A stretch of DNA of 64,000 nucleotides from Scandinavium manionii. Lineage in GTDB: Bacteria; Pseudomonadota; Gammaproteobacteria; Enterobacterales; Enterobacteriaceae. The notes under the pieces are model-generated. The model was not told the DNA's origin. It ran no database searches and worked only from the letters and a program-made list of their open reading frames with translations. The position numbers were made by a program, and so were the translations under genes. This document shows, one piece after another, positions 18,267 through 26,913 of this stretch (position 1 is the first letter of the stretch; each line of letters opens with the position of its first letter). The stretch covers positions 1-64,000 of the forward strand of contig NZ_JALIGC010000037.1 in the NCBI RefSeq assembly GCF_024764775.1, read 5' to 3'.

Positions 18267-18890
18267 GTGCTTAACAAACTCTCTCGTCTGCTCGAAGAAG
18301 CAGGTATTTCGTTGTCCGATCACCAGCAACAACAGCTGGTGGCTTACGTCGAACTGCTCCACAAATGGAATAAAGCGTACAACCTGACTTCTGTACGCGA
18401 TCCGAACGAGATGCTGGTGCGTCATATTCTCGACAGCATTATCGTTTCACCTCATTTGCAAGGAACGCGTTTCATTGATGTGGGAACCGGCCCGGGTTTA
18501 CCGGGGATCCCGCTGGCGATTGTCCTGCCGCAGGCGCAATTCACTCTGCTGGACAGTCTCGGCAAGCGCGTACGCTTCCTGCGCCAGGTGCAGCACGAGC
18601 TGAAACTCGATAACGTTACTCCTGTGCAAAGCCGCGTGGAGGAATTCCCGGCAGAACCGCCATTTGATGGTGTTATCAGCCGCGCATTTGCGTCCCTGAC
18701 CGATATGGTGAACTGGTGTCACCACCTGCCAGGCGAGCATGGACGGTTCTTTGCGCTAAAGGGCCTGGTGCCTGAAGATGAAATTGCTCAGCTGCCTGTG
18801 GAATTCACGGTGGAAGAGATTGTGCAGCTTAAGGTTCCGCAGCTTGAAGGTGAGCGTCATCTGGTCAAAATTAAGCGATCAAAAGTTTAA
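18267..18890 (+). CDS. rsmG: 16S rRNA (guanine527-N7)-methyltransferase RsmG (GidB)
   Basis: A 207-aa SAM-dependent methyltransferase that makes m7G527 in 16S rRNA; loss gives low-level streptomycin resistance in other bacteria. The SAM loop DVGTGPGLPGIPLAI lies near residues 71-85, and the family N-terminus YVELLHKWNKAYNLTSVRDP near residue 28. It lies about 100 bp past mnmG, with the REP pair between them. A stem-loop terminator follows at 18947. Confidence 0.97.
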   Translation: MLNKLSRLLEEAGISLSDHQQQQLVAYVELLHKWNKAYNLTSVRDPNEMLVRHILDSIIVSPHLQGTRFIDVGTGPGLPGIPLAIVLPQAQFTLLDSLGKRVRFLRQVQHELKLDNVTPVQSRVEEFPAEPPFDGVISRAFASLTDMVNWCHHLPGEHGRFFALKGLVPEDEIAQLPVEFTVEEIVQLKVPQLEGERHLVKIKRSKV

Positions 18891-18946
18891 TCTTTATCAA
18901 ATAATGTGAAGTTTCACCGACGTACAAAGTGTTAAAACGGGGTGGT

Positions 18947-18997
18947 AAAAGCAGTGATACGTTCAGTTACATTTAACGTAATGGTCACTGCTTTTTT
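18947..18997 (+). terminator. terminator after rsmG
   Basis: AAAAGCAGTGA pairs with TCACTGCTTTT and ends in a run of six T. An inner helix TACGTT/AACGTA extends it, with a 4-nt bulge. It closes the mnmG-rsmG unit. Confidence 0.8.
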
Positions 18998-19505
18998 GCA
19001 TTTTATTCACATTTCAATATTTGCTTGCCCGATAAAATAGTCAACCACGAAAATATCAGCCTGCTAAAAATCGGCATTGTTAACCGTATTCGAATGTTAA
19101 ATGTTTATTAAAAATGTCAATAAAAGGTTTTTGTGGTGTATGGGGCTGTTTTAAAAATAATCTGTTATTTTTGTTATTGAATTCAGAAAGATGAATTCTA
19201 TGAATTTTTTCTATGCGCATTTTCGATAGCCGTGAGAATATTTTTTTTGTGATCGAATGCACGCTTTTATGCGCCGTTTTTCGCGTTGTTTGCAGTTTTG
19301 CCCGATTGTTCACACTTTCGCGAAAAGTTGAAAAACAGTGCTGTCGAAAAAAATTTAAACATTTATTCACCTTTTCGCTACTTATTGTTTGAATTAACGG
19401 GGCGTCACCGTATAATTTGTCCGCTTTTTGAAGCTTGACTCAGAGCGTCAAAGAACGTTTTATACGACACGCGGCATACCTCGAAGGGAGCAGGAGTAAA
19501 ACGTG
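18998..19505. other. A/T-rich gene-free spacer and atp promoter
   Basis: About 500 bp upstream of atpI is strongly A/T-rich with several A or T tracts (for example around 19225-19250 and 19340-19360). I see no convincing gene. The only longer frame, on the minus strand, uses GTG, lacks a spaced ribosome site and shows no recognisable domain. The 3' end holds the atp promoter at 19389-19416. Confidence 0.6.
19389..19416 (+). promoter_or_regulatory. atpIBEFHAGDC promoter
   Basis: A -35 TTGAAT (19389-19394) and a consensus -10 TATAAT (19411-19416) are separated by 16 bp. The expected start is near 19423, giving a leader of about 80 nt before atpI. Confidence 0.75.
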
Positions 19506-19886
19506 ATGTCTGTGTCGCTCTTGAGTAGAAACGTTGCTCGTAAGCTTCTGTTCATACAGCTTCTGGCGGTAACGGCAAGTGGATTGCTGTTTTGCCTCAA
19601 AGACCCCTTCTGGGGCTTCTCCGCAGTGTGTGGAGGATTGGCGGTTATCGTGCCAAATGCATTGTTTATGATTTTTGCCTGGCGTCATCAGGCGCATACA
19701 CCAGCCAAAGGCCGAGTGGCCTGGTCTTTCGCCTTCGGCGAAGTCTTCAAGGTGTTGCTGACCTTTGCCCTCCTGGCGGTGGCGCTGGCGGTTGTTAAAG
19801 TGGTATTTTTGCCGCTGATAGTGACGTGGGTTTTGGTGCTGGTGGTACAAGTTCTGGCGCCAGCTGTAATCAACAACAAAGGGTAA
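19506..19886 (+). CDS. atpI: ATP synthase accessory protein AtpI (subunit I)
   Basis: A 126-aa protein with four predicted membrane helices, first gene of the atp operon. AtpI assists c-ring assembly and stability but is not part of the enzyme. The ATG at 19506 was preferred over the GTG at 19503 because it gives the family N-terminus MSVSLLSRN and better spacing from AGGAG. Followed closely by atpB. Confidence 0.93.
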   Translation: MSVSLLSRNVARKLLFIQLLAVTASGLLFCLKDPFWGFSAVCGGLAVIVPNALFMIFAWRHQAHTPAKGRVAWSFAFGEVFKVLLTFALLAVALAVVKVVFLPLIVTWVLVLVVQVLAPAVINNKG

Positions 19887-19894
19887 AAGGCATC

Positions 19895-20710
<816 letters not shown>

Positions 20711-20759
20711 TTCTTTACCAACACTACTACGTTTTAACTGAAACAAACTGGAGACTGTC

Positions 20760-20999
<240 letters not shown>

Positions 21000-21034
21000 T
21001 AAGTAGCCGTTAAATTTTTAAGAGGTATTGTGCT

Positions 21035-21505
21035 GTGAACATGAACGCAACAATCCTCGGCCAGGCCATCGCGTTTATTCTCTTTGTCTGGTTCTGCATG
21101 AAGTACGTATGGCCGCCATTAATGGCAGCCATCGAGAAGCGTCAGAAAGAAATTTCTGACGGTTTGGCTTCCGCAGAACGCGCTAAGAAAGATTTGGACC
21201 TTGCACAGGCCAACGCGACCGACCAGCTGAAAAAAGCCAAAGCGGAAGCCCAGGTGATCATTGAACAGGCAAACAAACGCCGTTCTCAGATCATGGACGA
21301 AGCGAAGGTTGAAGCAGAACAGGAACGAAGCAAAATCGTTGCCCAGGCGCAGGCTGAAATCGACGCCGAGCGTAAGCGTGCTCGCGAAGAACTTCGCAAG
21401 CAGGTCGCGATTCTGGCTGTTGCTGGTGCCGAGAAGATCATCGAACGTTCCGTGGATGAAGCTGCTAACAGCGACATCGTGGATAAACTTGTCGCTGAAC
21501 TGTAA
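21035..21505 (+). CDS. atpF: ATP synthase F0 subunit b
   Basis: A 156-aa peripheral stalk subunit: one N-terminal membrane helix (about residues 5-25), then a long charged coiled coil rich in Glu, Lys and Ala. The start is GTG at 21035, as in E. coli, preceded by AGAGGT. The right-handed coiled-coil segment ends with the delta-binding C-terminus DIVDKLVAEL. Confidence 0.97.
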   Translation: MNMNATILGQAIAFILFVWFCMKYVWPPLMAAIEKRQKEISDGLASAERAKKDLDLAQANATDQLKKAKAEAQVIIEQANKRRSQIMDEAKVEAEQERSKIVAQAQAEIDAERKRAREELRKQVAILAVAGAEKIIERSVDEAANSDIVDKLVAEL

Positions 21506-21519
21506 GGAGGGAGGGGCTG

Positions 21520-22053
21520 ATGTCTGAATTTGTAACGGTAGCTCGCCCCTACGCCAAAGCAGCTTTTGACTTTGCGGTCGAAAACCAACGCGTAGATAGC
21601 TGGCAGGATATGCTGTCGTTTGCCGCCGAGGTCACGAAAAACGATCACATGGCAGAGTTACTTTCTGGCGCTCTTGCGCCGGAAACGCTCGCAGATGCGT
21701 TTATCGCTATCTGTGGTGAGCAGCTGGACGCCAGCGGCCAGAACCTGATTCGGGTTATGGCTGAAAACGGTCGTCTGAAGGCGCTCCCGGATGTTCTCGA
21801 GCAGTTCGCGCATTTACGCGCGCTGAGTGAAGCGACAGCAGAAGTCGAAGTGACTTCCGCAACGGCACTGAGTGACGAACAGCTCGCGAAAATCTCTGCC
21901 GCGATGGAAAAACGTCTGTCACGCAAAGTTAAGCTGAATTGCAAAATCGATAAGTCTGTAATGGCAGGCGTCATCATCCGCACGGGTGATACGGTCATTG
22001 ATGGTAGCGTACGCGGCCGTCTTGAACGCCTTGCAGACGTATTGCAGTCTTAA
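21520..22053 (+). CDS. atpH: ATP synthase F1 subunit delta
   Basis: A 177-aa subunit that joins the top of the F1 head to subunit b. The N-terminal helical bundle begins FVTVARPYAKAAFDFA, and the C-terminal signature VMAGVIIRTGDTVIDGSVRGRL is intact. A strong Shine-Dalgarno (AAGGAGGGAGG) precedes the ATG. Confidence 0.97.
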   Translation: MSEFVTVARPYAKAAFDFAVENQRVDSWQDMLSFAAEVTKNDHMAELLSGALAPETLADAFIAICGEQLDASGQNLIRVMAENGRLKALPDVLEQFAHLRALSEATAEVEVTSATALSDEQLAKISAAMEKRLSRKVKLNCKIDKSVMAGVIIRTGDTVIDGSVRGRLERLADVLQS

Positions 22054-22065
22054 GGGGACTGGAGC

Positions 22066-23607
22066 ATGCAACTGAATTCCACCGAAATCAGCGAACTGAT
22101 CAAGCAGCGCATTGCTCAGTTCAATGTTGTGAGCGAGGCTCATAACGAAGGTACTATTGTTTCTGTAAGCGACGGTGTTATCCGCATCCACGGCCTGGCC
22201 GATTGTATGCAGGGTGAGATGATTTCCCTGCCGGGTAACCGTTACGCTATCGCACTGAACCTGGAGCGCGACTCCGTAGGTGCAGTTGTGATGGGTCCGT
22301 ATGCTGACCTCGCCGAAGGCATGAAGGTTAAGTGTACTGGCCGTATTCTTGAAGTGCCGGTTGGCCGTGGCATGTTAGGCCGCGTGGTGAACACCCTGGG
22401 TGCACCGATTGACGGTAAAGGTCCAGTTGATAACGATGGCTTCTCGCCAATCGAAGTTATCGCACCGGGCGTAATCGAGCGTCAGTCTGTCGACCAGCCT
22501 GTTCAGACCGGTTATAAATCTGTTGATGCGATGATTCCAATCGGCCGTGGCCAGCGTGAGCTGATCATCGGTGACCGTCAGACCGGTAAAACCGCGATGG
22601 CGATCGATGCAATCATCAACCAGCGCGATTCCGGCATCAAATGTGTGTACGTGGCTATCGGCCAGAAAGCGTCCACCATTTCCAACGTGGTGCGTAAACT
22701 GGAAGAGCATAACGCTCTGGCCAACACCATCGTTGTTGTGGCGACCGCGTCTGAATCTGCTGCACTGCAATACCTGGCACCCTATGCCGGTTGCGCAATG
22801 GGCGAATACTTCCGTGACCGCGGTGAAGATGCACTGATCGTTTACGATGACCTGTCCAAACAGGCTGTTGCTTACCGTCAGGTTTCCCTGCTGCTCCGTC
22901 GTCCACCAGGACGTGAAGCATTCCCAGGCGACGTGTTCTACCTCCACTCCCGTCTGCTGGAGCGCGCATCCCGCGTAAACGCGGAATACGTTGAGAACTT
23001 CACCAAAGGTGAAGTTAAAGGTAAAACCGGTTCCCTGACTGCTCTGCCAATCATCGAGACTCAGGCGGGTGACGTTTCTGCGTTCGTTCCGACTAACGTA
23101 ATCTCGATTACCGATGGTCAGATCTTCCTGGAAACCAACCTGTTTAACTCCGGTATTCGTCCGGCAGTTAACCCAGGTATCTCCGTATCCCGTGTGGGCG
23201 GTGCTGCTCAGACCAAGATCATCAAGAAACTGTCCGGTGGTATCCGTACCGCTCTGGCGCAGTATCGTGAACTGGCTGCGTTCTCTCAGTTCGCATCCGA
23301 TCTGGACGAAGCAACCCGTAAACAGCTGAGCCACGGTCAGAAAGTGACCGAGCTGCTGAAACAGAAACAGTATGCCCCAATGTCTGTAGCACAGCAGGGT
23401 TTGGTTCTGTTCGCGGCTGAACGCGGTTACCTCGAAGATGTGGAACTGGCGAAAATCGGTAGCTTCGAAGCCGCTCTGCTGGCTTACGTCGACCGTGACC
23501 ACGCTCCGCTGATGCAAGAAATCAACCAGACCGGTGGCTATAACGACGAAATCGAAGGCAAGCTGAAAGGCATCCTCGATTCCTTCAAAGCAACCCAGTC
23601 CTGGTAA
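22066..23607 (+). CDS. atpA: ATP synthase F1 subunit alpha
   Basis: A 513-aa subunit with a non-catalytic nucleotide site: Walker A GDRQTGKT at residues 169-176, then the DDLSKQA Walker B region, and the arginine finger in PAVNPGISVSRVGG. Three copies alternate with beta in the head. Full-length, in frame, 12 bp after atpH. Confidence 0.98.
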   Translation: MQLNSTEISELIKQRIAQFNVVSEAHNEGTIVSVSDGVIRIHGLADCMQGEMISLPGNRYAIALNLERDSVGAVVMGPYADLAEGMKVKCTGRILEVPVGRGMLGRVVNTLGAPIDGKGPVDNDGFSPIEVIAPGVIERQSVDQPVQTGYKSVDAMIPIGRGQRELIIGDRQTGKTAMAIDAIINQRDSGIKCVYVAIGQKASTISNVVRKLEEHNALANTIVVVATASESAALQYLAPYAGCAMGEYFRDRGEDALIVYDDLSKQAVAYRQVSLLLRRPPGREAFPGDVFYLHSRLLERASRVNAEYVENFTKGEVKGKTGSLTALPIIETQAGDVSAFVPTNVISITDGQIFLETNLFNSGIRPAVNPGISVSRVGGAAQTKIIKKLSGGIRTALAQYRELAAFSQFASDLDEATRKQLSHGQKVTELLKQKQYAPMSVAQQGLVLFAAERGYLEDVELAKIGSFEAALLAYVDRDHAPLMQEINQTGGYNDEIEGKLKGILDSFKATQSW

Positions 23608-23657
23608 CGTCTGACGGTCTGTCCTAGGGCAGGCCGTTAGGCATTGAGGAGAAGCTC

Positions 23658-24521
23658 ATGGCCGGCGCAAAAGAGATACGTAGTAAGATCGCAAGCGTCC
23701 AGAACACGCAGAAGATCACTAAAGCGATGGAAATGGTCGCCGCGTCCAAAATGCGTAAATCGCAGGAACGCATGGCAGCCAGCCGTCCTTATGCTGATAC
23801 CATGCGCAAAGTGATTGGTCACCTTGCCACCGGTAATCTGGAATATAAGCACCCTTACCTGGAAGAACGCGAAGTCAAACGCGTGGGCTACCTGGTGGTG
23901 TCCACTGACCGTGGTCTGTGCGGTGGCCTGAACATTAACTTGTTCAAAAGGCTGCTGGCAGATATGAAAGCATGGTCCGATAAAGGCGTTCAGAGCGAAC
24001 TCGCGATGATCGGCTCCAAGGGCGTGTCTTTCTTTAATTCCGTTGGCGGTAACGTGGTTGCTCAGGTAACAGGTATGGGCGATAACCCTTCCCTGTCTGA
24101 ACTGATCGGCCCGGTAAAAGTGATGTTGCAGGCCTATGATGAAGGCCGTCTGGACAAGCTTTACGTTGTCAGCAACAAATTTATTAACACCATGTCTCAG
24201 GCTCCGACCATTACTCAACTGCTGCCGCTGCCGGCATCAGAAGACGAGGATCTGAAGCGTAAATCCTGGGATTATCTGTACGAACCTGATCCGAAAGCGC
24301 TGCTGGACACCCTGCTGCGCCGTTACGTCGAGTCTCAGGTTTATCAGGGCGTGGTAGAAAACCTGGCCAGCGAGCAGGCCGCACGTATGGTGGCGATGAA
24401 AGCCGCGACCGACAATGGCGGCAGCCTGATTAAAGAGCTGCAGTTGGTATACAACAAAGCTCGTCAGGCCAGCATTACTCAGGAACTCACCGAAATCGTC
24501 GGTGGTGCATCCGCGGTATAA
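23658..24521 (+). CDS. atpG: ATP synthase F1 subunit gamma
   Basis: A 287-aa central rotor shaft. N- and C-terminal helices form the coiled coil (AGAKEIRSKIASVQNTQKITKAM-type start; ARQASITQELTEIVGGASAV end). The globular middle begins VVSTDRGLCGGLN. Fifty bases separate it from atpA; they contain an imperfect stem (CTGACGG/GCCGTTAG) as in other enterobacteria. Confidence 0.97.
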   Translation: MAGAKEIRSKIASVQNTQKITKAMEMVAASKMRKSQERMAASRPYADTMRKVIGHLATGNLEYKHPYLEEREVKRVGYLVVSTDRGLCGGLNINLFKRLLADMKAWSDKGVQSELAMIGSKGVSFFNSVGGNVVAQVTGMGDNPSLSELIGPVKVMLQAYDEGRLDKLYVVSNKFINTMSQAPTITQLLPLPASEDEDLKRKSWDYLYEPDPKALLDTLLRRYVESQVYQGVVENLASEQAARMVAMKAATDNGGSLIKELQLVYNKARQASITQELTEIVGGASAV

Positions 24522-24547
24522 CCAGGTTAATTCGTAGAGGATTCAAG

Positions 24548-25930
24548 ATGGCTACTGGAAAAATTGTCCAGGTAATCGGCGCCGTGGTTGACGTCGAATT
24601 CCCTCAGGATGCCGTACCGCGCGTGTACGATGCTCTTGAGGTTATGAATGGTAACGAGAGCCTGGTGCTGGAAGTTCAGCAGCAGCTCGGTGGTGGTATC
24701 GTCCGTACCATCGCCATGGGTTCTTCCGACGGTCTGCGTCGTGGTCTGGATGTTAAAGACCTCGAGCACCCAATCGAAGTCCCAGTAGGTAAAGCAACGC
24801 TCGGTCGTATCATGAACGTACTGGGCCAGCCTATCGACATGAAAGGCGATATCGGTGAAGAAGACCGTTGGGCTATTCACCGTGCAGCACCTTCCTACGA
24901 AGAGCTGTCCAGCTCTCAGGAACTGCTGGAAACCGGCATCAAAGTAATGGACCTGATTTGTCCGTTCGCGAAGGGTGGTAAAGTTGGTCTGTTCGGTGGT
25001 GCCGGTGTAGGCAAAACCGTAAACATGATGGAGCTTATCCGTAACATCGCTATCGAACACTCCGGTTACTCCGTATTTGCGGGCGTGGGTGAACGTACTC
25101 GTGAGGGTAACGACTTCTACCACGAGATGACCGATTCCAACGTACTGGATAAAGTATCCCTGGTTTACGGCCAGATGAACGAGCCACCGGGAAACCGTCT
25201 GCGCGTTGCTCTGACCGGTCTGACCATGGCTGAGAAATTCCGTGACGAAGGTCGTGACGTACTGCTGTTCGTCGATAACATTTATCGTTATACCCTGGCC
25301 GGTACAGAAGTATCTGCACTGCTGGGTCGTATGCCTTCTGCGGTAGGTTATCAGCCGACTCTGGCCGAAGAGATGGGCGTTCTTCAGGAACGTATCACTT
25401 CAACCAAAACCGGTTCTATCACCTCCGTTCAGGCGGTATACGTACCTGCGGATGACTTGACTGACCCATCTCCAGCCACCACCTTTGCTCACCTGGATGC
25501 AACCGTGGTACTGAGCCGTCAGATCGCGTCTCTGGGTATCTACCCAGCCGTTGACCCGCTGGATTCCACCAGCCGTCAGCTGGATCCACTGGTTGTTGGC
25601 CAGGAACACTACGACACCGCGCGTGGCGTTCAGTCCATCCTGCAGCGTTACCAGGAATTGAAAGACATCATCGCAATCCTGGGTATGGATGAGCTTTCCG
25701 AAGAAGATAAACTGGTTGTAGCACGTGCGCGTAAGATCCAGCGCTTCCTGTCTCAGCCATTCTTCGTAGCAGAAGTCTTCACCGGTTCTCCGGGCAAGTT
25801 CGTCTCGCTGAAAGATACCATCCGTGGCTTTAAAGGCATCATGGACGGCGAGTATGACCATCTGCCAGAGCAGGCGTTCTACATGGTTGGCACTATCGAC
25901 GAAGCTGTCGAGAAAGCTAAAAAACTTTAA
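24548..25930 (+). CDS. atpD: ATP synthase F1 subunit beta (catalytic)
   Basis: A 460-aa catalytic subunit. Walker A GGAGVGKT lies at residues 150-157, the catalytic glutamate is in GVGERTREGND, and Walker B is in DVLLFVDNIYRYT. The family signature PAVDPLDSTSRQL is present. It hydrolyses or makes ATP by rotation of gamma. Highly biased codon use is visible, as expected for an abundant protein. Confidence 0.98.
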   Translation: MATGKIVQVIGAVVDVEFPQDAVPRVYDALEVMNGNESLVLEVQQQLGGGIVRTIAMGSSDGLRRGLDVKDLEHPIEVPVGKATLGRIMNVLGQPIDMKGDIGEEDRWAIHRAAPSYEELSSSQELLETGIKVMDLICPFAKGGKVGLFGGAGVGKTVNMMELIRNIAIEHSGYSVFAGVGERTREGNDFYHEMTDSNVLDKVSLVYGQMNEPPGNRLRVALTGLTMAEKFRDEGRDVLLFVDNIYRYTLAGTEVSALLGRMPSAVGYQPTLAEEMGVLQERITSTKTGSITSVQAVYVPADDLTDPSPATTFAHLDATVVLSRQIASLGIYPAVDPLDSTSRQLDPLVVGQEHYDTARGVQSILQRYQELKDIIAILGMDELSEEDKLVVARARKIQRFLSQPFFVAEVFTGSPGKFVSLKDTIRGFKGIMDGEYDHLPEQAFYMVGTIDEAVEKAKKL

Positions 25931-25950
25931 CGCCTTAATCGGAGGGTGAC

Positions 25951-26370
25951 ATGGCAATGACTTATCACCTGGATGTCGTCAGCGCGGAGAGCCAAATGTT
26001 CTCCGGTCTGGTCGAAAAGATCCAGGTAACGGGTAGCGAAGGTGAGCTGGGTATTTACCCGGGTCACGCCCCGCTGCTCACCGCCATTAAGCCTGGTATG
26101 ATTCGCATCGTGAAGCAGCACGGACATGAAGAGTTCATCTACTTGTCCGGCGGTGTGTTGGAAGTGCAGCCAGGTAACGTAACCGTACTGGCTGACACTG
26201 CCATCCGCGGCCAGGATCTCGACCAAGCGCGAGCTCTGGAAGCGAAACGCAAAGCGGAAGAGCACATTAAGAGCTCTCACGGCGACGTGGATTACGCTCA
26301 GGCGTCTGCGGAACTGGCCAAAGCGATCGCCAAACTGCGCGTTATCGAGTTGACCAAAAAAGCGATGTAA
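25951..26370 (+). CDS. atpC: ATP synthase F1 subunit epsilon
   Basis: A 139-aa subunit with an N-terminal beta-sandwich (GELGIYPGHAPLLTAIKPG) and two C-terminal helices that can insert into F1 and inhibit ATP hydrolysis. It is the last gene of the operon and is followed by a strong terminator 17 bp after the stop. Confidence 0.98.
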   Translation: MAMTYHLDVVSAESQMFSGLVEKIQVTGSEGELGIYPGHAPLLTAIKPGMIRIVKQHGHEEFIYLSGGVLEVQPGNVTVLADTAIRGQDLDQARALEAKRKAEEHIKSSHGDVDYAQASAELAKAIAKLRVIELTKKAM

Positions 26371-26387
26371 CACCGGCTTGAAAGCAT

Positions 26388-26421
26388 AAAAGCCAGTCTG
26401 GTTTTCCAGGCTGGCTTTTTT
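26388..26421 (+). terminator. atp operon terminator
   Basis: AAAAGCCAGTCTGG-TTTT-CCAGGCTGGCTTTTTT gives a near-perfect stem (one G-T pair) with a U-tract. It ends the atp transcript, so the downstream small ORF needs its own promoter. Confidence 0.95.
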
Positions 26422-26451
26422 ATTGGGTGGTACTCTGATGTAATCCTTAAG

Positions 26452-26467
26452 TGTGATAAGTGTCACA
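26452..26467. promoter_or_regulatory. CRP-binding site 1
   Basis: TGTGATAAGTGTCACA has both consensus half-sites, TGTGA and TCACA, with the correct 6-bp spacer. It is 31 bp past the atp terminator and 101 bp before the start codon of the small ORF. Confidence 0.75.
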
Positions 26468-26508
26468 TAAATGTTGCATCGTTCAAAAACCCGGCGTAGA
26501 CTTTGTTT

Positions 26509-26524
26509 TGTGAGTTAGATCACA
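26509..26524. promoter_or_regulatory. CRP-binding site 2
   Basis: TGTGAGTTAGATCACA is a second site with both half-sites perfect, centred 57 bp from the first. It overlaps the most likely core promoter (TTGTTT at 26503-26508, AACAAT at 26526-26531), which would fit repression by this site, but the core elements are weak and the start point is not clear. Confidence 0.75.
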
Positions 26525-26552
26525 TAACAATGCATGCTATGCAGGAATCAAC

Positions 26553-26603
26553 ATGAAACGCTTTCATAAAATCATCGCAATGTTCAGCAATCTGAGCTTC
26601 TAA
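26553..26603 (+). CDS. candidate 16-aa small protein or leader peptide
   Basis: An ATG at 26553 with AGGA six bases upstream opens a 16-codon frame encoding MKRFHKIIAMFSNLSF, then TAA. The peptide is basic at the N-terminus and hydrophobic afterwards. It lies between two perfect CRP sites and a GAAA-loop terminator (26637-26660), so it has the parts of a free-standing mini-gene. The linker after the stop is A-rich with ARN-type repeats that could bind Hfq. I do not recognise the peptide. It could be a small protein, a dual-function sRNA, or a chance frame in an sRNA. Confidence 0.5.
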   Translation: MKRFHKIIAMFSNLSF

Positions 26604-26636
26604 TCCTCTGATTTGTTGCACAAAAAGAATAAAAGA

Positions 26637-26660
26637 AGGTCGCCGAAAGGCGGCCTTTTT
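26637..26660 (+). terminator. terminator of the atpC-glmU mini-gene
   Basis: AGGTCGCC-GAAA-GGCGGCCT forms an 8-bp stem (one T-G pair) with a stable GAAA tetraloop and a run of T. It comes 33 nt after the small ORF stop and 250 bp before glmU. A stop this far after the atp terminator implies a separate short transcript. Confidence 0.85.
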
Positions 26661-26913
26661 GTTTTCCAGCTCAACAACATTCTTGATTCATGTGTCAAAA
26701 GAACAATCAAAGCAGCAACATAGCGTCTAATCTTCGGATATTGGGTCTTTTTTTCGAGACAAACCGCGCTACGATAGCTGAAAATAGTGTCATAAAACCC
26801 ATTTAAGCTTTCACGTGGCTAATTTCTCCTCACTTCATTTCATGATGAAAAATATGTAGAAATTTCAATGTGAAAGGGTTTAACTTCTCACTCAAATAAC
26901 TGTCAGGATGCGT
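26661..26913 (+). promoter_or_regulatory. glmUS upstream control region
   Basis: This gap should hold the glmUS promoters. In E. coli they are regulated by NagC at two sites. The palindrome TTTCAT-G-ATGAAA (26838-26850), set in A/T-rich flanks, is NagC-like, but I could not place the second site or a firm -10/-35 pair. No gene is visible here. Confidence 0.35.

Noticed and set aside
19080..19370. 96-codon minus-strand frame in the rsmG-atpI spacer
   Set aside because: GTG start without a properly spaced ribosome site, composition driven by A/T richness, no recognisable domain, and located in a conserved non-coding spacer.
22375..23517. 380-codon frame antisense to atpA
   Set aside because: Shadow of a highly codon-biased gene; no start context or known domain.
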